Assembly (NCBI GenBank): GCA_017517305.1
Contig: JAFWZV010000016.1
Span: 1-64,000, forward strand
Source of the DNA: Lachnospiraceae bacterium
GTDB lineage: Bacteria > Bacillota > Clostridia > Lachnospirales > Lachnospiraceae
Direction: 5' to 3'
DNA length: 64,000 nucleotides
Shown: positions 41,766-50,879 of the stretch, in pieces
How positions within the stretch are numbered: position 1 is the stretch's first letter
Layout: each line of letters starts with the position of its first letter
The notes under the pieces: model-generated
Database searches by the model: none
Told to the model about the DNA's origin: nothing
The model's input: only the letters and a program-made list of their open reading frames with translations
Position numbers and translations under genes: made by a program

Positions 41766-41815
41766 AAAAAAGCTTTGAAGGGTTACAAGAAAAATGTACC
41801 AGTCAAAGCTTTTTT
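41766..41815 (+). terminator. Terminator after the alcohol dehydrogenase gene
   Basis: AAAAAAGCTTTGA and TCAAAGCTTTTTT form a perfect 13-bp stem; GGTTAC/GTACC continue it inwards. Confidence 0.9.
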
Positions 41816-41893
41816 GTATATGAAATTATGTATTTGCAGAAAATAATCCTAACACATAATTTAAGATAAAGGATAATTAGAAAGGCAAATATT

Positions 41894-42151
41894 ATGATGA
41901 CATTTGATTATAAAATAAAAGACCATTTTGGTGTAAATGTAAAGCCTGCACTAGCATTTGCTAAAATAGCCGAAGGCTTTAACTCTAAGATAGAAATTCA
42001 GGGGAATCATAGCTGCTTAGAAGCCACAAGACTTACTGAGCTTATTGCTCTTGGTATAAAGCAGGGAGATACAATATCTGTATCTGTGTCAGGGGAAGAC
42101 GAGGAAGCTGCGGTTCAGGCTATGATGAACTGTTGTGAAGAAAATCTATAA
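41894..42151 (+). CDS. HPr-like protein lacking the active-site histidine
   Basis: The 85-residue protein has HPr length and pattern: FNSKIEIQG, LTELIALGIKQGDTISVSVSGEDEEAAVQAM match HPr's FNS-I, LMSLGV-KGDEI-I-A-GEDE-EAI-AL. Where HPr has GIHARPA the sequence is GVNVKPA, so the phosphorylatable His15 is Asn and Arg17 is Lys. The region of regulatory Ser46 reads CLEATRL, without the serine. It therefore cannot carry PTS phosphate in the usual way. It may be a decoy or regulator. No other PTS gene is near. Either of two adjacent ATGs may be the start. Confidence 0.7.
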   Translation: MMTFDYKIKDHFGVNVKPALAFAKIAEGFNSKIEIQGNHSCLEATRLTELIALGIKQGDTISVSVSGEDEEAAVQAMMNCCEENL

Positions 42152-42167
42152 GTGAGAGCACATAGAA

Positions 42168-42194
42168 AAAAGTGGCTGTAAAAAAGCCACTTTT
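42168..42194. terminator. Bidirectional terminator between HPr-like and AraC genes
   Basis: AAAAGTGGCT/AGCCACTTTT is a perfect 10-bp stem around GTAAAAA, running into the end of the convergent AraC gene. Confidence 0.85.
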
Positions 42195-43065
42195 ATTTGC
42201 TTCCCCCCTTGGTTCTGAATTGCTTAGGGGTGATTCCTCTATATTTTTTGAATTGTTTAATCATATGGCTACAATCAGCATAGCCTGTTTCCTGACTGAT
42301 GTAATTCAAATCAAAATCAGTAAATAATAGATAATCCTCAACCTTGAATATCTTGAATCTCTCAATGTATTCCTTGCATGAAAATCCATACATTCGCTTA
42401 AACTTTTTGGCAAAGCAGGAATAACTGATACCACAAAGCTGGGCAATATCAGCAACCTCTAAATGTTGGTTAATATGCTGATCGATATACTCAGTAATAT
42501 TATCGATATCATAGGAGGTGTCCTTCTTGTAGATATCATTTTCAAATGAAAATCCATTATCCTGCCATTTTCTAATTATAATCATCATTAGATTATATAG
42601 ATTTGCCTGGATTATTAGGTCATAACCATAGTTCTTTTGTTCTAGCTCCTCCACTGAATCAAGAAATAGCTTTCTACAATTTGTTTTAGTGGTAAATTCT
42701 GGTGGGAAATATATCTGCATCTGGTTGTCGGCACCGCTTTTGATTATATTTGTTAGCTTAGGTGAGTAAGCAGGAGTAGCTGACAAACGATTAATATCTA
42801 GCTTAATTACAGCATACTTAAGTGGTTTATTATCCACCCCATAGATTGAATGGATGGTCTTGGGATGTAAGAAGATAAAACCATCCTGTGGTACAGTATA
42901 GCTGATATGATTGTCAAATATTTCGGCTGTACCTTCAAGTACATATATCATTTCAGAGAAATAATGCCAGTGGGGACGTATAGGAAAGCTTTCCTTGGCA
43001 GTATCAAATATAAAGCACTCAAAGGGCATATTTAGCGTATCGCTTACTTCGAATAATGTATACAT
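42193..43065 (-). CDS. AraC-family transcriptional regulator with cupin sensor domain
   Basis: The 290-residue protein has an N-terminal cupin (RPHWHYFSEMIYVLEGTAEIF ~31-50, FLHPKTIHSIYG) and a C-terminal double HTH (HLEVADIAQLCGISYSCFAKKFKRMYG; ADCSHMIKQFKKYRGITPKQFR). Regulators of this form usually bind a sugar or small metabolite. It is divergent from the MATE transporter gene 142 bp away, which may be its target. Confidence 0.9.
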   Translation of the reverse strand: MYTLFEVSDTLNMPFECFIFDTAKESFPIRPHWHYFSEMIYVLEGTAEIFDNHISYTVPQDGFIFLHPKTIHSIYGVDNKPLKYAVIKLDINRLSATPAYSPKLTNIIKSGADNQMQIYFPPEFTTKTNCRKLFLDSVEELEQKNYGYDLIIQANLYNLMMIIIRKWQDNGFSFENDIYKKDTSYDIDNITEYIDQHINQHLEVADIAQLCGISYSCFAKKFKRMYGFSCKEYIERFKIFKVEDYLLFTDFDLNYISQETGYADCSHMIKQFKKYRGITPKQFRTKGGSK

Positions 43066-43207
43066 AATAATTCCTCCTAAAACATTAGTGAAGAGATTTG
43101 TACAATTTTTATATAGGTCTATTATATCATATATTTTTCAAAAGTGATTAAATAAGTGACGGTAAATGAATATTTACCACCAATTCACACTTAAGGGAGG
43201 AAAAGCT

Positions 43208-44575
43208 ATGGCTAAGACATCAGTGGTTAGAGATATGACCACAGGAAATGAAACTAAGCTTCTGATTAATTTTATGCTACCTATGCTGGTGGGCAATATT
43301 TTTCAGCAGCTCTATAACATTGCAGACAGTATAATAGTAGGGCAGCATGTGGGGTCAGACTCACTGGGAGCCATAGGCTGTACCGCCCCAATCACATTCC
43401 TGTTTTTCTCCATATGCCAGGGTCTGGGTATGGGAGCAGGAATCATGGTTGCACAGTATTTTGGTGCAGGTAACAAAGAGCAGGTTCAAAAGACCCTTAC
43501 CAATTCATTCTATATAGTTGCTTTGTCAGGTATACTCCTTAGCGTTTTAGGAGTAGTATTTACCAGACCAGCCTTAGAACTTTTGGGTACACCAACTAAC
43601 CAAATAGAGGATGCTGTAAAATATATGCACATTACCTGTGCAGGAACAATTGCAGTTGCCATATATAATTATGCCTCACAGGTTATGAGAGCTTTGGGAG
43701 ATGCCAAGACTCCTTTGTACTTTATCTTCCTGGCAACAATTTTGAATATTGCCCTGGATTTATATTTTATTATAGAGCTTAATATGGGTGTTGAAGGTGC
43801 GGCTTACGCAACTATTATTGCCCAGGGAGTTTCAGCTATAGGAAGCCTTATTACAGCAACCATTATTAATCCGTATTTTAAACTTAAGAGAGAGCATTTT
43901 GCTTTTGATATAAAGCTAACTAAGCTTTGCTTTAGGGTGGGACTTCCTCTGGGAATGCAAGGCTTTGCAATAGCCATATCCTGTGTGATTTTACAGGCAT
44001 TTGTAAATAGCTTTGATGAAAATGTAGTTACTGCATTTACTGTAACTAGCAGAGTAGAGCAGTTTGTACAGCAGCCTTATTCTTCACTGGCTATGGCAGT
44101 ATCTACATTTACAGGGCAGAATATGGGTGCTGGTCATGAGCAACGTGTGAGAAGAGCATTACATCGTTCTATAGCTATAGTGGGTGTTATAAGCATAGTA
44201 ATGCTGTTGGCTTGCTTCGGAGCAGGAGAGTTAATTATTCGTTGCTTCGTGGATGATTTGGCAGTGGTAAAGATTGGAACTACGGGTCTTATGATTATAA
44301 GCACAATGTTCTTCCCACTAGGAATTATATATGTAACCAGAGGCCTTCTAAATGGTGCAAATGACTCCACCTATGCATTTATTAATGGTGGAATTGAGGT
44401 TACAGGAAGAATACTTTTCTCAGTGCTTATGGTGTTTGTGGCAGGAGCAGGACAGTGGTCTGTATGGTTAGCTACAGGACTTACATGGCTGTTAGCTGGC
44501 ACTGTGGGAGTCATTCGATACAAGCAAAATATTTGGGTTGAAAAGAGTATAACCAAAGGTCAGCTAAGCGCATAA
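43208..44575 (+). CDS. MATE family multidrug/cation antiporter
   Basis: The start at 43208 follows GGGAGGAAAAGCT; a longer frame from 43166 has no site. The 455-residue protein has twelve hydrophobic segments and MATE motifs (MLVGNIFQQLYNIADSIIVG near the N-terminus; LGDAKTPLYF; VEQFVQQPYSSLAMAVSTFTGQNMGAG in the second half). It would export organic cations or a metabolite in exchange for Na+ or H+. The divergent AraC regulator is the likely local control. Confidence 0.9.
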   Translation: MAKTSVVRDMTTGNETKLLINFMLPMLVGNIFQQLYNIADSIIVGQHVGSDSLGAIGCTAPITFLFFSICQGLGMGAGIMVAQYFGAGNKEQVQKTLTNSFYIVALSGILLSVLGVVFTRPALELLGTPTNQIEDAVKYMHITCAGTIAVAIYNYASQVMRALGDAKTPLYFIFLATILNIALDLYFIIELNMGVEGAAYATIIAQGVSAIGSLITATIINPYFKLKREHFAFDIKLTKLCFRVGLPLGMQGFAIAISCVILQAFVNSFDENVVTAFTVTSRVEQFVQQPYSSLAMAVSTFTGQNMGAGHEQRVRRALHRSIAIVGVISIVMLLACFGAGELIIRCFVDDLAVVKIGTTGLMIISTMFFPLGIIYVTRGLLNGANDSTYAFINGGIEVTGRILFSVLMVFVAGAGQWSVWLATGLTWLLAGTVGVIRYKQNIWVEKSITKGQLSA

Positions 44576-44598
44576 AATCTCATAAATTCAACTTCCCC

Positions 44599-44680
44599 AG
44601 CCTGCTAAAAATGGGTGCGGATATGACAGTAAATGCCTTTACTTTTTACTGGATTTTTCGTACAATATTTTTAGCAGGCT
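44599..44680 (+). promoter_or_regulatory. Large inverted repeat in the deoD leader
   Basis: AGCCTGCTAAAAAT (44599-44612) and its exact complement ATTTTTAGCAGGCT (44667-44680) enclose 54 nt with an inner CAGTAAA/TTTACTG pair. No T-run follows in the plus direction. It could be the MATE gene terminator or a structured leader of the deo operon. It is not a purine riboswitch by its conserved sequences. Confidence 0.5.
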
Positions 44681-44763
44681 TTACTATTGGCAAACGGTGA
44701 GCAAGCTTGTCTTGCGAACTTGTTAGCCTTGCTGAGTGAAAGTAAAAATTGGAGGTACAAACT

Positions 44764-45486
44764 ATGAGCAATATTCCAACACCACATATAAAAGCTGAAC
44801 TTAATCAGGTGGCAAAGACAGTTCTTATGCCTGGTGACCCACTTAGAGCAAAGTTTATAGCAGAGACATTTTTAGAGAATTATGAATGTGTAAATACAGT
44901 TAGAAATATGCTTGGTTTTACAGGCGAATATAAGGGCAAGAAGGTTTCCGTATTCGGAAGTGGAATGGGTATGCCTTCTATCGGAATATATTCCTATGAG
45001 CTTTTTAACTTCTATGGAGTGGAAAATATTATAAGAATCGGAACAGCAGGAACTATCAGTGATAAGGTTAATTTAAGAGATGTGGCAATTGGTATCGGAG
45101 CATGTACAGACTCTAATTTTGCGCATCAGTATAACCTTCCGGGTACATTTGCACCAACTGCAGATTTTGGTCTTGCAAGAGCTGCAGTTGAGGCAGCAGA
45201 GAAGATGGGAATTCCAACAGTGTGTGGTAACATTCTTTCATCTGATGTGTTCTATGACGATGACACAGAAGCATTTGATAAGTGGAGGAAGATGGGAGTT
45301 CTTGCAGTTGAGATGGAGGCAGCAGCTCTTTATATGAATGCAGCTAGAGCAGGTAAGAAGGCCCTTTGTATGCTTACTATTTCAGATGATATCTACGGTG
45401 GCAAGAAGCTTTCTGTAGAGGATAGACAGACAGGCTTTACAGACATGATGAAGATTGCACTTGAGGTGGCAGCGCAGAATTCATAG
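44764..45486 (+). CDS. deoD: Purine nucleoside phosphorylase
   Basis: The ATG at 44764 follows TTGGAGGTACAAA. The 240-residue enzyme matches the hexameric DeoD type: TPHIKA, LMPGDPLRAKFIAETFL (~19-35), VFGSGMGMPSIGIYSYELF (~61), IRIGTAGTI (~84) and VEMEAAALY with the catalytic D in TISDDIYGG (~202). It splits purine (deoxy)nucleosides with phosphate. It begins a deoD-deoB-deoC operon; the gap to deoB is 18 bp. Confidence 0.95.
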   Translation: MSNIPTPHIKAELNQVAKTVLMPGDPLRAKFIAETFLENYECVNTVRNMLGFTGEYKGKKVSVFGSGMGMPSIGIYSYELFNFYGVENIIRIGTAGTISDKVNLRDVAIGIGACTDSNFAHQYNLPGTFAPTADFGLARAAVEAAEKMGIPTVCGNILSSDVFYDDDTEAFDKWRKMGVLAVEMEAAALYMNAARAGKKALCMLTISDDIYGGKKLSVEDRQTGFTDMMKIALEVAAQNS

Positions 45487-45504
45487 AAGAATAGGAGAAC
45501 GCTT

Positions 45505-46692
45505 ATGGGAAAATATAAAAGAATCTTCCTGGTAGTCATTGACTCTCTAGGAATTGGTGCTGCGGAGGATGCAGCAAAGTATGGAGATGAGGGTACTAAT
45601 ACCTTAGGCCACATTTCCGAAAGAATGGATGACTTTAATATGCCAAACCTGCAGAAGCTTGGAATGGCGAACTTATGTAAACTAAAGCAGGTGCCACCAG
45701 TGGACAATCCATTGGGAAGATGTATGGTGCTCAAGGAGAAGAGCTTAGGCAAGGATACTATGACAGGACATTGGGAGATGATGGGACTTCATATTACTAA
45801 GCCATTTAAGACATTTACAGATACCGGTTTTCCACCTGAGTTAATCAAGGAGTTAGAGGAGAGAACAGGTCACAAGGTTATAGGTAATAAGAGTGCCAGT
45901 GGCACAGCTATCTTAGATGAGCTAGGAGAGGAACAGCTTGCTACAGATTCTATGATTGTGTACACTTCATCAGATTCAGTGCTACAGATATGTGGACATG
46001 AAGAGGTATTTGGTTTAGAGGAGCTTTACCGTTGCTGCGAAATCGCTCGTGACATAACCATGAAGGACGAGTGGAAGGTTGGTCGAGTTATTGCCAGACC
46101 ATATCTTGGAGATAAGGCAGGTAATTTTACCAGAACCAGCAACCGACATGACTATGCCATAAAACCATTCGGTGTTACTGCGCTAAATGCTTTAAAGGAC
46201 GCAGGTCTAGACGTTATATCTGTTGGCAAGATAAGTGATATATTTGTAGAAGAGGGAATTACTGAGAGCCATCGTTCTAAGACTAGTGTTCACGGTATGG
46301 AGCAGACTATTGAGATAGCAGACAAGAACTTTACAGGACTTTGCTTTGTTAATCTGGTTGACTTCGATACTAACTGGGGACATAGAAGAAATCCAATCGG
46401 TTACGGTGAAGAGATAGAGCGTTTTGATGTGAAGCTGGGAGAACTTATGGCAAAGCTGGGTGGTGATGATTTGCTTATCCTTACAGCAGACCATGGCAAT
46501 GACCCAACTCACGTAGGCACAGACCATACTAGGGAAAATGTATTCCTTATCGCATACTCACCATCTATGGAGGGTGGAATGATGGGTGATGCAGATACAT
46601 TTGCAGTGTTAGGAGCAAGTATTACAGATAACTTTGGCGTGAAGATGCCAGAGGGTACTATTGGATATTCTGTGCTAGATAAGCTGGTGTAA
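45505..46692 (+). CDS. deoB: Phosphopentomutase
   Basis: The 395-residue alkaline-phosphatase-superfamily enzyme has [21 protein letters not shown] (~8-28; metal Asp), the phosphothreonine region [13 protein letters not shown] (~79-91; T in DTMTGHWE), and [18 protein letters not shown] (~327-344) with metal ligands. It converts deoxyribose 1-phosphate to 5-phosphate, linking deoD and deoC. AATAGGAGA precedes its ATG. Confidence 0.95.
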   Translation: MGKYKRIFLVVIDSLGIGAAEDAAKYGDEGTNTLGHISERMDDFNMPNLQKLGMANLCKLKQVPPVDNPLGRCMVLKEKSLGKDTMTGHWEMMGLHITKPFKTFTDTGFPPELIKELEERTGHKVIGNKSASGTAILDELGEEQLATDSMIVYTSSDSVLQICGHEEVFGLEELYRCCEIARDITMKDEWKVGRVIARPYLGDKAGNFTRTSNRHDYAIKPFGVTALNALKDAGLDVISVGKISDIFVEEGITESHRSKTSVHGMEQTIEIADKNFTGLCFVNLVDFDTNWGHRRNPIGYGEEIERFDVKLGELMAKLGGDDLLILTADHGNDPTHVGTDHTRENVFLIAYSPSMEGGMMGDADTFAVLGASITDNFGVKMPEGTIGYSVLDKLV

Positions 46693-46720
46693 TAATACAA
46701 ATTAGGTGGGAGATAAGACC

Positions 46721-47368
46721 ATGAATAAGAATGAAATATTAAATATAGTTGACCATACACTTTTAGCCCAGACAGCAACCTGGGATGAGATAAAGGTAAT
46801 ACTAGATGATGCAATAAAATATGAGACAGCTTCAGCCTGTATTCCTGCATCATATGTAAAGCAGGCAGCAGATTATGTAGCAGGAAAGCTACCTATCTGT
46901 ACAGTAATAGGGTTTCCAAATGGCTACTCCACAACAGCTGTAAAAGTAGCAGAAACTGCCGATGCAGTGGCTAACGGTGCTGAGGAAATCGATATGGTAA
47001 TCAACATAGGTTGGGTAAAGGATGGATGCTTCGACGACGTGCTCGCAGAGATAAAAGCTATCAAGGAAGCCTGCCAGGGGAAGCTACTTAAGGTGATAAT
47101 AGAAACCTGTCTTCTCACAGAGGAAGAGAAGATTAAAATGTGTGAGATAGTGACAGAGTCTGGAGCAGAGTACATTAAGACTTCAACCGGGTTCTCAACC
47201 TCAGGAGCAACCTTCGAGGATGTAGCTCTTGTGAAAAAGTACGTAGGTCCACAGGTAAAGATTAAGGCCGCAGGAGGAATAACTTCATTTGATGATGCAG
47301 AGAAGTTCATAGAGCTAGGAGCTGACAGACTGGGGACTAGTAGGTTGGTAAAGATAGCTAAAGATTAG
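46721..47368 (+). CDS. deoC: Deoxyribose-phosphate aldolase
   Basis: The ATG at 46721 with AGGTGGGAG upstream is chosen over an in-frame GTG at 46706. The 215-residue TIM-barrel enzyme has NIVDHTLL at the start, [25 protein letters not shown] (with the Schiff-base region), the catalytic lysine in [10 protein letters not shown] (~150) and KAAGGITS (~181). It cleaves deoxyribose 5-phosphate to glyceraldehyde 3-phosphate and acetaldehyde. Last gene of the deo operon. Confidence 0.95.
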   Translation: MNKNEILNIVDHTLLAQTATWDEIKVILDDAIKYETASACIPASYVKQAADYVAGKLPICTVIGFPNGYSTTAVKVAETADAVANGAEEIDMVINIGWVKDGCFDDVLAEIKAIKEACQGKLLKVIIETCLLTEEEKIKMCEIVTESGAEYIKTSTGFSTSGATFEDVALVKKYVGPQVKIKAAGGITSFDDAEKFIELGADRLGTSRLVKIAKD

Positions 47369-47408
47369 TGATATTATGTAATAAATTTATATTGTATATG
47401 GAGAATTT

Positions 47409-48134
47409 ATGATAGAAATTGCAATATGTGATGATGATTTAATGTTTCTTGAATCAATAGATAATAAAATACAAAAAATATTTGATGATAAAAAAGAAAA
47501 ATGTAGGTTACACAAGTTTCCATCAGGAAAACAGTTGATTGAAGCTATAGATGAAATCAAATTTGATATCGTCTTTCTGGATATAGATATGCCGGAATTG
47601 TCAGGTTTGGGAGTTGCGGATTACTTAGGGAGGATAAGTTCCCGAATTAATATTGTTTTTGTTACGAATCGTGATGATATGGTTTTTGAAGCAATTCATT
47701 CAAATCCTATCAGATTTATAAGAAAAAGTCATTTAAATAAAGAATTAGAGGAAGCTATATTGTATCTAATTAATAAAATAGCAAAGGAGACATATATTAT
47801 TACATTTTCTAATTCAAAGGAAACTTGTTGTTTTCCTATATATGACATTTGGTTTCTAGAAAGTAAAAAACATTATGTGTACTTTTATGTAAATGACGAG
47901 GTATATAAACTAAGAATCAAATTATCATCATGTGATGAAAGGTTAAAGGATTTCGGGTTTATAAAAACACATGGGAGCTATATGGTTAATATAAGACGAA
48001 TAAAAACGATTGGTACAAAAAAAGTGATTTTGAAAAATGGCGTGGAGTTACCAGTGAGTCGTAGTAATGCGGAAAAAATAAAACTGTTGTATGCTGTAGA
48101 GATGGAGAAATATGTAAATGGAATTGTTATTTAG
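47409..48134 (+). CDS. LytTR-family response regulator (second system)
   Basis: The 241-residue protein has an N-terminal receiver (AICDDDLMFLESI; phospho-Asp in VFLDIDMPE ~56) and a C-terminal LytTR domain (~130-235; IWFLESKKHYVYFY, FIKTHGSYMVNIRRI). The next gene, a GHKL kinase, overlaps it by 17 bp. Downstream lies a truncated agrB and an ABC transporter operon, which fits a peptide-sensing unit. Confidence 0.9.
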   Translation: MIEIAICDDDLMFLESIDNKIQKIFDDKKEKCRLHKFPSGKQLIEAIDEIKFDIVFLDIDMPELSGLGVADYLGRISSRINIVFVTNRDDMVFEAIHSNPIRFIRKSHLNKELEEAILYLINKIAKETYIITFSNSKETCCFPIYDIWFLESKKHYVYFYVNDEVYKLRIKLSSCDERLKDFGFIKTHGSYMVNIRRIKTIGTKKVILKNGVELPVSRSNAEKIKLLYAVEMEKYVNGIVI

Positions 48135-49413
48135 GGTGAGTGAGTTAATGGCAACTCTTTTGGACGGTTTTGGAGCGATTGTTTTTTTGTCTTTAATATG
48201 TGGTAGAAGAAAAAATATAAATACAATAATATATGTTATAGGAACAGTGAGTTTCTCAGTCGCTGTTAGCTTTTTTCCAGTACAAATTAGAAATATTTTA
48301 GGTCAAGTTATTATTGTTTTTTTATTATCGTTACTCTACGAAGTTTTTTTTCTAGAGCAAGGAATAGGTAAAAAAATATATTTTAATATAATTTGGAACG
48401 TAATATTAATGCTGAGTAATATGATAGCGGTGTACGGAATTGCATTTATATTAAAATTGAGTAATAACATAATTCTTGAGTCGGGAAGTATAGAGAGAGT
48501 TTTAGTGCTTATAGTAAATAAGATTATATTATTATTTTTGGCATCTCTTTTCATATATTATAATGATAAGCATAAATTGGACTATAAACATTGCGCAGTA
48601 ACTGTTATTTTGTTTATAGGAACTATAACTATAGGAATAATGCTTGTGAAATTATATGTACAAGATGTTTTTGCTTATGAAAGCGAGAAGTATTTAGTAT
48701 TAATTTCGATAGCCTTGTTTGCAATGAGCTTTGGCATATGTGTTTGTCAACATATAATTAACATACAAGATTATTATAAAATAGAGAATGAAAAGATGAA
48801 AATGCATCTTGAAGAGGAAGAAAAATATATACAAAAAATTCAAGAAATATATGAAAATACGAATATAATAAAGCATGATATAAAACATTATATTGTAGTG
48901 ATTGGTGACTTACTAAAACAAAAAAAATATGATGATATTGATAAAATATTGGATGGTATAACCAAGGATTGGTTGTCAAAGGATAACGTATTTCTTACAT
49001 CTAATAGACAATTAAATTCTGTGTTGAATCATAAGATAATTACATGTAGAGAAAATAACATAGATTTGGAGATTAATATGACATGTGTAATACCGGAAAA
49101 AATAACAATAAATGTATGCGTTATACTGTCCAATTTGCTTGATAATGCAATTGAGGCTGAGAAAAAAGAAGAGGATAAACAAATAAAACTTAACATAAGT
49201 AATAGTGGTCAAATGATAAATATAAAGCTACAAAATAAAATATCAGAATCAATTTTGGCGAAAAACGCAACATTAGAATCCACAAAAACTGATAAGCATC
49301 AGCATGGATTTGGATTAAAGAGTGTTGAAAAAAGAGTAAAGCAGATGGATGGTATATATTACGTTAAGGAAGAGTGTAAATACTTTCAAACTATAATTTA
49401 CATTCCTGTATAA
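48118..49413 (+). CDS. AgrC-like GHKL sensor kinase (second system)
   Basis: The 431-residue protein has six or seven transmembrane segments (~8-215), a coiled linker, the histidine in NIIKHDIKHYIVV (~251) and a GHKL ATPase with LSNLLDNAIEAE (~338) and HGFGLKSVEKRV (~400). The ATG at 48148 (after GGTGAG) is an alternative start. Kinase and regulator order is the reverse of the first system (26414-28424). Confidence 0.87.
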   Translation: MELLFRVSELMATLLDGFGAIVFLSLICGRRKNINTIIYVIGTVSFSVAVSFFPVQIRNILGQVIIVFLLSLLYEVFFLEQGIGKKIYFNIIWNVILMLSNMIAVYGIAFILKLSNNIILESGSIERVLVLIVNKIILLFLASLFIYYNDKHKLDYKHCAVTVILFIGTITIGIMLVKLYVQDVFAYESEKYLVLISIALFAMSFGICVCQHIINIQDYYKIENEKMKMHLEEEEKYIQKIQEIYENTNIIKHDIKHYIVVIGDLLKQKKYDDIDKILDGITKDWLSKDNVFLTSNRQLNSVLNHKIITCRENNIDLEINMTCVIPEKITINVCVILSNLLDNAIEAEKKEEDKQIKLNISNSGQMINIKLQNKISESILAKNATLESTKTDKHQHGFGLKSVEKRVKQMDGIYYVKEECKYFQTIIYIPV

Positions 49414-49430
49414 AGGAATCAGGAATGCTA

Positions 49431-49459
49431 TTTTTGCCTAAAACCTGCTGATTTTGCCG
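49431..49459 (+). promoter_or_regulatory. TTTTTGCC direct repeats before agrB-like remnant
   Basis: TTTTTGCC at 49431-49438 and ATTTTGCC at 49451-49458 are 20 bp apart, and a TATAAT (49478-49483) without a recognisable -35 follows. This is the layout of an activator-dependent LytTR/AgrA promoter, and the regulator gene is immediately upstream. Confidence 0.5.
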
Positions 49460-49511
49460 CTTTGTTGAAAGAATAAATATAATTAGCTATGATGTCGAAA
49501 AGGAGAGGAAA

Positions 49512-49993
49512 ATGCTTTCGAACATCATAGCTTTTTATTTGTATAAGAATAACTATATAAAAGAGGATGAGATAAAAATATATCGATATGGATTTGCAAT
49601 ACTTTTAAACAGCTTAAATCAAATAATTGTTTTGATTATATTTGGTTTCATTTTTGAACAGTTGCTAGAAACCGTCGTTTTTTTGTTTGTCTTCATCATT
49701 ACGAGGAGATATGTGGGTGGTTATCATGCAAGTAAAAAAATAACGTGTATAGCACTAGATATTATTCTTTTGAAACATATAACAACAATTCAAGTTATTA
49801 TTTGTGGTATAGAATGCGATCAGGAACTAATGATGATGCGGCTTCTGATGTGGCAGCCTTATCTGGAACTGGATTAAAATGTCCTACATATTACTCGGGA
49901 TATGGGCAATATAATTATCCATATTATTTTAGAATTCAAACTGATACTAGTTCTGGTTATGCAGCTTCAGTTTCAGGCACATGGAAACCATAG
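49512..49993 (+). pseudogene. Truncated agrB fused out of frame to the end of another secreted-protein gene
   Basis: From 49512 (after AGGAGAGG) about 80 codons encode the N-terminal half of an AgrB peptide-processing protease, including RRYVGGYHASKKITC, where the His and Cys of the catalytic dyad are seven residues apart as in AgrB. The frame then leaves the family and stops at 49877. In another frame, from about 49745, the sequence reads as the end of an unrelated protein (WYRMRSGTNDDAASDVAA, YYFRIQTDTSSGYAASVSG) with its own stop at 49993. A deletion joining two genes explains both. No agrD-like propeptide gene was found nearby. Confidence 0.65.
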
Positions 49994-49998
49994 ATGGG

Positions 49999-50026
49999 CA
50001 GGCATAGTTTTTACTATGCCTGTTTT
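49999..50026 (+). terminator. Terminator between the agrB remnant and the lipoprotein gene
   Basis: CAGGCATAG/CTATGCCTG is a perfect 9-bp stem around TTTTTA, followed by TTTT. Confidence 0.8.
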
Positions 50027-50037
50027 AAGGAGAAAAG

Positions 50038-50868
50038 ATGAAGAAGATTTTTGTCATACTGTATGGTGTGTGTTTGCTTTTTCTGTTTGGATGTGTAGAT
50101 CATACTGCTAAGAAGAGTCAAAGCGATATAGAAATACGACAGAGGCAATGCAACATTCTCGCAGTAGAAAATAAAAAAATAGATTATAACAAGTTTATAA
50201 AAGAAATATGTGGATGTGATTGGGACGGAACTAGAAGAGGAGAAATTGCTGTAGATGGTGTAACACATTACTGGGACATTTATGATACGAGCTTTATATA
50301 TTATAACGATAAAATATTAATGGATATTGACGATAAGACTGCAAGAAAAATATCCGAAGATATTTTGTCGGCTCTTGATATAGATGAGTGGAGTGGAATA
50401 TTAAAAACTAAAGAAAGTACAAATGGAAGTTTTGTTTTTGAATACAATTTTGAATATGGTGGAAAAATGCTTTTGGGTAATAAGGTTATATCCGTTTCTG
50501 GTTCTGATAAAACTTTATCTGGGTCATATATTGAAATTTGTATTGATGAAAAGTATGGTGTGTATTGCTTTGTTTCGAATTTATTAGATATAAAAGGAAT
50601 AGATGAAGAATTGTATGAAGAAGATTTTTTGACAACAGATGACGTATGTGAAAAAATATTATTGTACTATAATGAGATACAAAAAGATACAAGTAAGGAA
50701 ATGGATACTGATTTTATTGTGAAAGAATCAGAAATAATATATATGCCATATTTACGAAATAATCAATATGTTCTTATGCCAGTATATGATATCTTAATTG
50801 AGATAGACGGCATAGAATTAAGAACGTTAGTTGACGTAAAGTCTGGATATATATATGCTTTAAATTAG
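50038..50868 (+). CDS. Lipoprotein associated with ABC transporter
   Basis: The 276-residue protein has a signal peptide with a lipobox LLFLFGC (Cys19), so it is a membrane-anchored lipoprotein. The mature part is acidic and unrecognised; its last ~80 residues (IYMPYLRNNQYVLMPVYDI...LRTLVDVKSGYIYALN) have a PepSY-like look. AAGGAGAAAAG precedes the ATG. The ABC permease gene follows 11 bp later, so it probably acts with the transporter in peptide binding or immunity. Confidence 0.75.
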   Translation: MKKIFVILYGVCLLFLFGCVDHTAKKSQSDIEIRQRQCNILAVENKKIDYNKFIKEICGCDWDGTRRGEIAVDGVTHYWDIYDTSFIYYNDKILMDIDDKTARKISEDILSALDIDEWSGILKTKESTNGSFVFEYNFEYGGKMLLGNKVISVSGSDKTLSGSYIEICIDEKYGVYCFVSNLLDIKGIDEELYEEDFLTTDDVCEKILLYYNEIQKDTSKEMDTDFIVKESEIIYMPYLRNNQYVLMPVYDILIEIDGIELRTLVDVKSGYIYALN

Positions 50869-50879
50869 GAGAAACAATT

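Noticed and set aside
44576-44763. Purine riboswitch before deoD
   Set aside because: The conserved TATA-ATGATATGG and CTACC loop sequences are absent.
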